From: an uncultured Collinsella sp.
GTDB lineage: Bacteria; Actinomycetota; Coriobacteriia; Coriobacteriales; Coriobacteriaceae
Reading direction: 5' to 3'
DNA length: 8,508 nucleotides
NCBI GenBank assembly: GCA_900555225.1
Contig: USKL01000051.1
Coordinates: forward strand, 1 to 8,508
Position 1 is the first letter of the stretch, and each line of letters starts with the position of its first letter. The notes below the pieces were generated by a model, which was given only the letters and a program-made list of their open reading frames with translations, was not told the origin of the DNA and did no database searches. Shown in pieces: positions 5,757 to 8,508 of this stretch. The position numbers were made by a program, and so were the translations under genes.

Positions 5757-7538
5757 TTACTCGTTGAGTAGTCTCACGGCTTCGGCGGCCATGTTCTCGA
5801 CCGTCATGCCGTTCTGAGCGAGCAGCTCGTTGGGGTCGTAGCGGTCGGGGAAGCCCTTGGCAATGCCGAAGGTGCGCGTGCGCACTGGTGTGCAGGCCAA
5901 GTAGCACGCCACGCGCTCGCCCCAGCCGCCGTCCAAGATGCCGTCCTCGAGGGTGACGACAACGCGATGCTTGGCGGCAAGGCTGTCGAGGAACTCGTGG
6001 TCGAGCTCGGTTGCAAAGCGCGGGTTGACGAGCGTGGCCTCGATACCGTACTCGGCAGCCAAGCGGTTTGCCACGCGCTCGCCCAGCTCAAAGAAATCGC
6101 CAAGCGCGAGCACGGCAACGTCGCGGCCCTGACGCACCACGTTGTAGCGAACGGCGCTGTAGTCGGTGTCTTCGGCGGGCGCAAGGTCGGGGCGGCTTAC
6201 CAGGCCGATGCCCGGTACGCGGATTGCCACGGGATGCTCGCGGTGGTCGAGCGACCAGCTCAGCATGGACAGATATTCCTCCATGCAGGCCGGCGCCAAG
6301 TAGTGCATGTTGGGAAGACCGCCCAGCATGGAAATATCAAAGAACGAAAGGTGCGTCTCGGACGTGGTGCCAAAGATTGACGCACCAAACACCAAAATGG
6401 TTGCGGGGGCGTCGTTGAGGCACAGGTCGTGCCACAGCTCGTCGTAGGCGCGCTGCAAAAACGTGCCGTACACACCAAAGACTGGCTTGGCGCCCGAGCG
6501 AGCAAGCGCGGTGGCAAAGGTCACGGCGTGCTCCTCGGCAATGCCCACATCGACGAACTGTTTGCCGGCGGCAGCGCGAAGCTCGGGTGTAAAGCCCATG
6601 ATGTAGGGTGTGGCGGCCGTGATGCCCACGACCTGCGGATCGCGCTCGATGGCGGCGCTGAGCGCCTCGCCCGTAATGTCAGCATAGGTGCGCGGCGCGG
6701 GCTCGCTCGGATGGCCCGGGCAGAGCTTGCGCCCAGTCGCCATGTCAAACGGACCCACGTGGTGCCAGCGTTCGGGGTCGCTCTGGGCCGGCTCAAAGCC
6801 CTTGCCCTTGGCGGTGGAGACGTGCAGCACGATGGGGTGATCGATATCGCGCAGCTCCTGCAGCGCGTCGACGAGGGCCAACACATCGTTACCGGCGTCC
6901 AGATAGCGGTAGTTGAGCCCCATCGCGCGGAAAATGTTGCGCTCACAGGCGCCGTTGCTGGCGCGCAGCTCGGCCAGATTGCGATACAGGCCGCCATGGT
7001 TCTCAGCAATGGACTGGTCGTTATCGTTGACGATGATGATCAGGTTGCTGTCGAGTTCGGCGGCATTGTTGAAGCCCTCAAACGCCAAGCCGCCCGAAAG
7101 CGAGCCGTCGCCAATGATGGTGATGACGTTGTAGCTGTCGCCCGTCAGATCGCGGGCGTGTGCCAAGCCGCAGCCCAGGCTCACCGATGTGGAGGTGTGG
7201 CCCATGGCGAACAGGTCATGCTCGGACTCGTCGGGATTGGCAAAGCCAGAGGCCTCGCCAAAGCGCTTCGGATCGATATAAGTGTATGCGCGCCCAGTCA
7301 ACGCCTTGTGGGCGTAGGTCTGGTGCGAAACGTCAAAGACAATCTTGTCGATAGGGGAGTTAAACACGCGATGAAGCGCAACCGTAAGCTCAACGACGCC
7401 CAGGTTGGGGGCAACGTGCCCGCCGACGGCGGCGGAGCTTTCGAGGATGGCGTGGCGAATCTCGTTGCAGAGCTGCGGGAGCTCGGCACGATTAAGAGCC
7501 TTGACGTCCTCGGGCGTTGTCGTTTGCGTAAGCAGCAT
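5757..7538 (-). CDS. 1-deoxy-D-xylulose-5-phosphate synthase-like protein (divergent Dxs family variant)
   Basis: The 593-residue protein is a thiamine-diphosphate, transketolase-like enzyme; classical Dxs joins pyruvate and glyceraldehyde 3-phosphate into DXP for isoprenoid, thiamine and pyridoxal synthesis. Cofactor and catalytic features are kept: GGHVAPNLG with His41, SHQTYAHK with His72, GHTSTS (113-118), GDGSLSGG (143-150), NDN (171-173), catalytic Glu335 in AEEHAVTFA and FLQRAYDEL (360-368). Several hallmarks differ. The DRAGxVGADGPTHxGAFD block is replaced by FGASIFGTTSETHLSFFD (384-401), RYPRG by RVPGIG (440-445) and PVDGHD by LDAGND (213-218). The loop after NDN is also shorter than usual, so the protein is about 30-45 residues short of typical Dxs. 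From memory, these changes match a Dxs-like clade seen in Firmicutes and Coriobacteria, so the true substrate is open. ATG at 7538 follows GGAG about 12 nt upstream. It is a monocistronic unit with its own terminator. Confidence 0.85.
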   Translation of the reverse strand: MLLTQTTTPEDVKALNRAELPQLCNEIRHAILESSAAVGGHVAPNLGVVELTVALHRVFNSPIDKIVFDVSHQTYAHKALTGRAYTYIDPKRFGEASGFANPDESEHDLFAMGHTSTSVSLGCGLAHARDLTGDSYNVITIIGDGSLSGGLAFEGFNNAAELDSNLIIIVNDNDQSIAENHGGLYRNLAELRASNGACERNIFRAMGLNYRYLDAGNDVLALVDALQELRDIDHPIVLHVSTAKGKGFEPAQSDPERWHHVGPFDMATGRKLCPGHPSEPAPRTYADITGEALSAAIERDPQVVGITAATPYIMGFTPELRAAAGKQFVDVGIAEEHAVTFATALARSGAKPVFGVYGTFLQRAYDELWHDLCLNDAPATILVFGASIFGTTSETHLSFFDISMLGGLPNMHYLAPACMEEYLSMLSWSLDHREHPVAIRVPGIGLVSRPDLAPAEDTDYSAVRYNVVRQGRDVAVLALGDFFELGERVANRLAAEYGIEATLVNPRFATELDHEFLDSLAAKHRVVVTLEDGILDGGWGERVACYLACTPVRTRTFGIAKGFPDRYDPNELLAQNGMTVENMAAEAVRLLNE

Positions 7539-7563
7539 CGTTGTGGGTTACTCCATGCGAATC

Positions 7564-7588
7564 GAGCGTCGGCGCTCCCTCGGCCGAC
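7564..7588 (-). promoter_or_regulatory. Overlapping alternative hairpins in the Dxs-like gene leader
   Basis: Two short stems share bases: GAGCG/CGCTC (7564-7568 with 7573-7577) and GTCGGC/GCCGAC (7568-7573 with 7583-7588). They cannot both form. They lie 26-50 bp ahead of the start codon, so they would be in the leader if transcription starts upstream. They are short and may be chance in GC-rich DNA. Confidence 0.2.
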
Positions 7589-7662
7589 ACAATTGCACAA
7601 GACAGTCTCGCACATTTTGGCGTTTGATATGTGACGGCGGCGCGGTAATTCGCCAACTGGTG

Positions 7663-7680
7663 GGGCAAAACGTTTTGTCC
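7663..7680. promoter_or_regulatory. CG-centred palindrome, candidate LacI-family operator
   Basis: GGGCAAAACGTTTTGTCC has a perfect 12-bp core (CAAAACGTTTTG, 7666-7677) and is symmetric over 18 bp with one mismatch. A-rich half-sites around a central CG are typical of LacI/GalR-family operators. It lies between the divergent Dxs-like and HD-domain genes. A weak extended -10-like sequence, TGATAGATT (7691-7699), follows on the plus strand, so a bound repressor would sit near its -35 region. Confidence 0.4.
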
Positions 7681-7766
7681 GATGCCATACTGATAGATTC
7701 GATGATGATTTTATTTCATGCGTGTAGGCCGTGGCTTGCCGCCGTGAGCCGCCGGAAGGAGGCAGC

Positions 7767-8303
7767 ATGTCCGATGCCGTTCGTGCCGAGAAAATCGCGT
7801 GCGAAGTAGACCATGCTGCCCGTCAACTGGCACAGGCGGGCCGTCTGGACCTGACGCGCGAGTTTATCCAGCATGGCGATGTGACGGTGTATGCGCATGT
7901 GATCTCGGTGGCGCGGGCGAGCCTGTCCTTTGCCGAGCGCTTGGGCCGTGCAGGCATTTTGGTCGACCGCGCCTCGTTGCTGCGCGGAGCCTTGTTACAC
8001 GATTACTTTCTCTACGATTGGCACGACCTCAACCCGAGTCATCGCCTGCACGGATTTCGACATCCGTTTTTTGCCCTGGCGCGTGCCGAGGAAGATTTTG
8101 AGCTGACGCCGCGAGAGCGGAATATTATCGTGCGGCATATGTTTCCGCTGGTGCCGGTGCCGCCGACGTGTCGCGAGGCGTGGATTGTTTGTCTGGCGGA
8201 TAAATGGTGTGCTCTGCGTGAGACGGTCGCCGGCCGCCTGCCGCGCAAGGACGAGACGGACGATAGCGTGAGTAAAGCATCGAGTGAAAAGAGGAGAGGG
8301 TAG
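7767..8303 (+). CDS. HD-domain protein, putative metal-dependent phosphohydrolase
   Basis: This 178-residue protein has the HD superfamily pattern: His44 in VYAHVISV, the His78-Asp79 pair in GALLHDYFLYDWHD, His99 in HGFRHP, His124 in VRHMFPL and Asp145 in LADKW. HD proteins are metal-dependent hydrolases of nucleotides or other phosphoesters. The block LLHDYFLYDWHD..HGFRHP..RHMFP..P is typical of a small uncharacterised HD group in Firmicutes and Coriobacteria, whose substrate I cannot name. The ATG at 7767 is preferred because AAGGAGG (7756-7762) lies just ahead of it; an in-frame GTG at 7731 has no ribosome site. The C-terminal 20 residues are charged and low in complexity. It is divergent from the Dxs-like gene, sharing a 228-bp intergenic region. 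Confidence 0.85.
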   Translation: MSDAVRAEKIACEVDHAARQLAQAGRLDLTREFIQHGDVTVYAHVISVARASLSFAERLGRAGILVDRASLLRGALLHDYFLYDWHDLNPSHRLHGFRHPFFALARAEEDFELTPRERNIIVRHMFPLVPVPPTCREAWIVCLADKWCALRETVAGRLPRKDETDDSVSKASSEKRRG

Positions 8304-8508
8304 ACGGTGGGGATCGCAATCGACATGTCCTTTGACGGCGCGACGCTTGCCGCCTGCCCGCTTTCGGCCCCGTATTCTGCTGCCCTCCTGCCGTTCTGCT
8401 CTCGCTTGCCCTGCCCGCATATCGCCCCGTGTCCCGCTGACCGCCGTCTGTCCGGCTCGCACTCAGCTCCGCCTGTCTGCCGCCGCATCCCGAATTTTGT
8501 GTTGACAT
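8304..8508. other. C-rich, A-poor stretch after the HD gene, no confident gene
   Basis: By hand count 8361-8480 holds 55 C, 27 G, 32 T and 6 A, so C is twice G and A is nearly absent. No strong hairpin with a T-run is seen. An imperfect direct repeat is present (CGCTTGCCGCCTGCCCGC at 8344-8361, and CGCTTGCCCTGCCCGC at 8403-8418). A frame from GTG at 8307 is open to the window end and has a plausible GAGGAG ahead, but its residues are Pro, Cys and Arg rich and look noncoding. C-over-G bias just after a gene fits a Rho-dependent terminator. Confidence 0.4.
8502..8507 (+). promoter_or_regulatory. Candidate -35 box of a promoter running out of the window
   Basis: A perfect TTGACA occurs at the right edge, after AT-richer GAATTTTGTG and at the end of a noncoding stretch. 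The -10 box would fall near 8525-8531, outside the window, so the call cannot be completed here. Confidence 0.4.

Noticed and set aside
7548..7556. Two-codon upstream frame ATG-GAG-TAA just before the Dxs-like start (minus strand)
   Set aside because: Its GGAG is needed as the ribosome site of the gene; such a short frame is expected by chance and nothing supports a leader peptide.
6429..7634. Plus-strand open frame of 401 codons opposite the Dxs-like gene
   Set aside because: Same antisense artefact of high GC; the minus strand encodes a full thiamine-diphosphate enzyme with ordered motifs.
7731..7766. GTG at 7731 as the start of the HD-domain protein
   Set aside because: It has no ribosome site, and the added residues are Arg/Pro/Gly-rich because they overlap the AAGGAGG that serves the ATG at 7767.
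8307..8508. GTG-started open frame running off the window end
   Set aside because: A plausible GAGGAG precedes it, but the translation is rich in Pro, Cys, Arg and Ala with no family resemblance, and the C-biased composition explains the lack of stops.
8125..8508. Minus-strand open frames at the right edge
   Set aside because: They overlap the HD-domain gene and are Arg/Ser/Pro-rich translations without ribosome sites or motifs.

Overview
The window looks like chromosomal DNA from a high-GC Gram-positive of the Coriobacteriia, most likely Collinsella or a close relative. This is an inference from codon bias, a twin-arginine lipoprotein signal on a transport binding protein, good AGGAGG-type ribosome sites and overall gene style. 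No rRNA, tRNA, CRISPR array, complete insertion sequence or phage gene was recognised.

Layout. (1) 2-814 (+): a multi-pass membrane protein resembling an ABC-2 type permease subunit, lower in GC than its neighbours and open to the left window edge. (2) 857-890: a GC-rich hairpin between convergent genes. (3) 926-5247 (-): a polar amino acid (glutamate/glutamine-type) ABC importer cluster. It is transcribed as binding protein, permease, permease, ATPase, then a class I glutamine amidotransferase-like gamma-glutamyl hydrolase (peptidase C26/PuuD family). A near-consensus promoter (TTGACC, 18 bp, TATAAC) lies ahead of the binding protein gene. A terminator-like hairpin sits between the binding protein and the permeases, which would let the binding protein be made in excess. 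(4) 5321-5718: noncoding. It holds a tandem GGGACAGG-type sequence and a regular array of three 55-bp long inverted repeats (six 16-bp arms of alternating orientation). (5) 5719-5755: a strong intrinsic terminator. (6) 5757-7538 (-): a divergent Dxs-family thiamine-diphosphate enzyme lacking several hallmark substrate-site residues of classical DXP synthase. (7) 7539-7766: a divergent intergenic region with a LacI-type CG-centred palindrome. (8) 7767-8303 (+): a small HD-domain protein. (9) 8304-8508: a C-rich, A-poor stretch ending in a perfect TTGACA, probably the -35 box of the next gene.

How they work together. The ABC cluster probably captures an acidic amino acid, amide or gamma-glutamyl compound at the membrane surface and carries it in. 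The hydrolase, at the distal end of the same transcription direction, could then split gamma-glutamyl compounds in the cytoplasm. The Dxs-like gene is a separate transcription unit, closed by its own terminator. The most unusual feature is the phased inverted-repeat array between these two units. Its exact 16-23-16 architecture and conserved loop suggest a repeat family or a structured RNA/DNA element rather than chance sequence.
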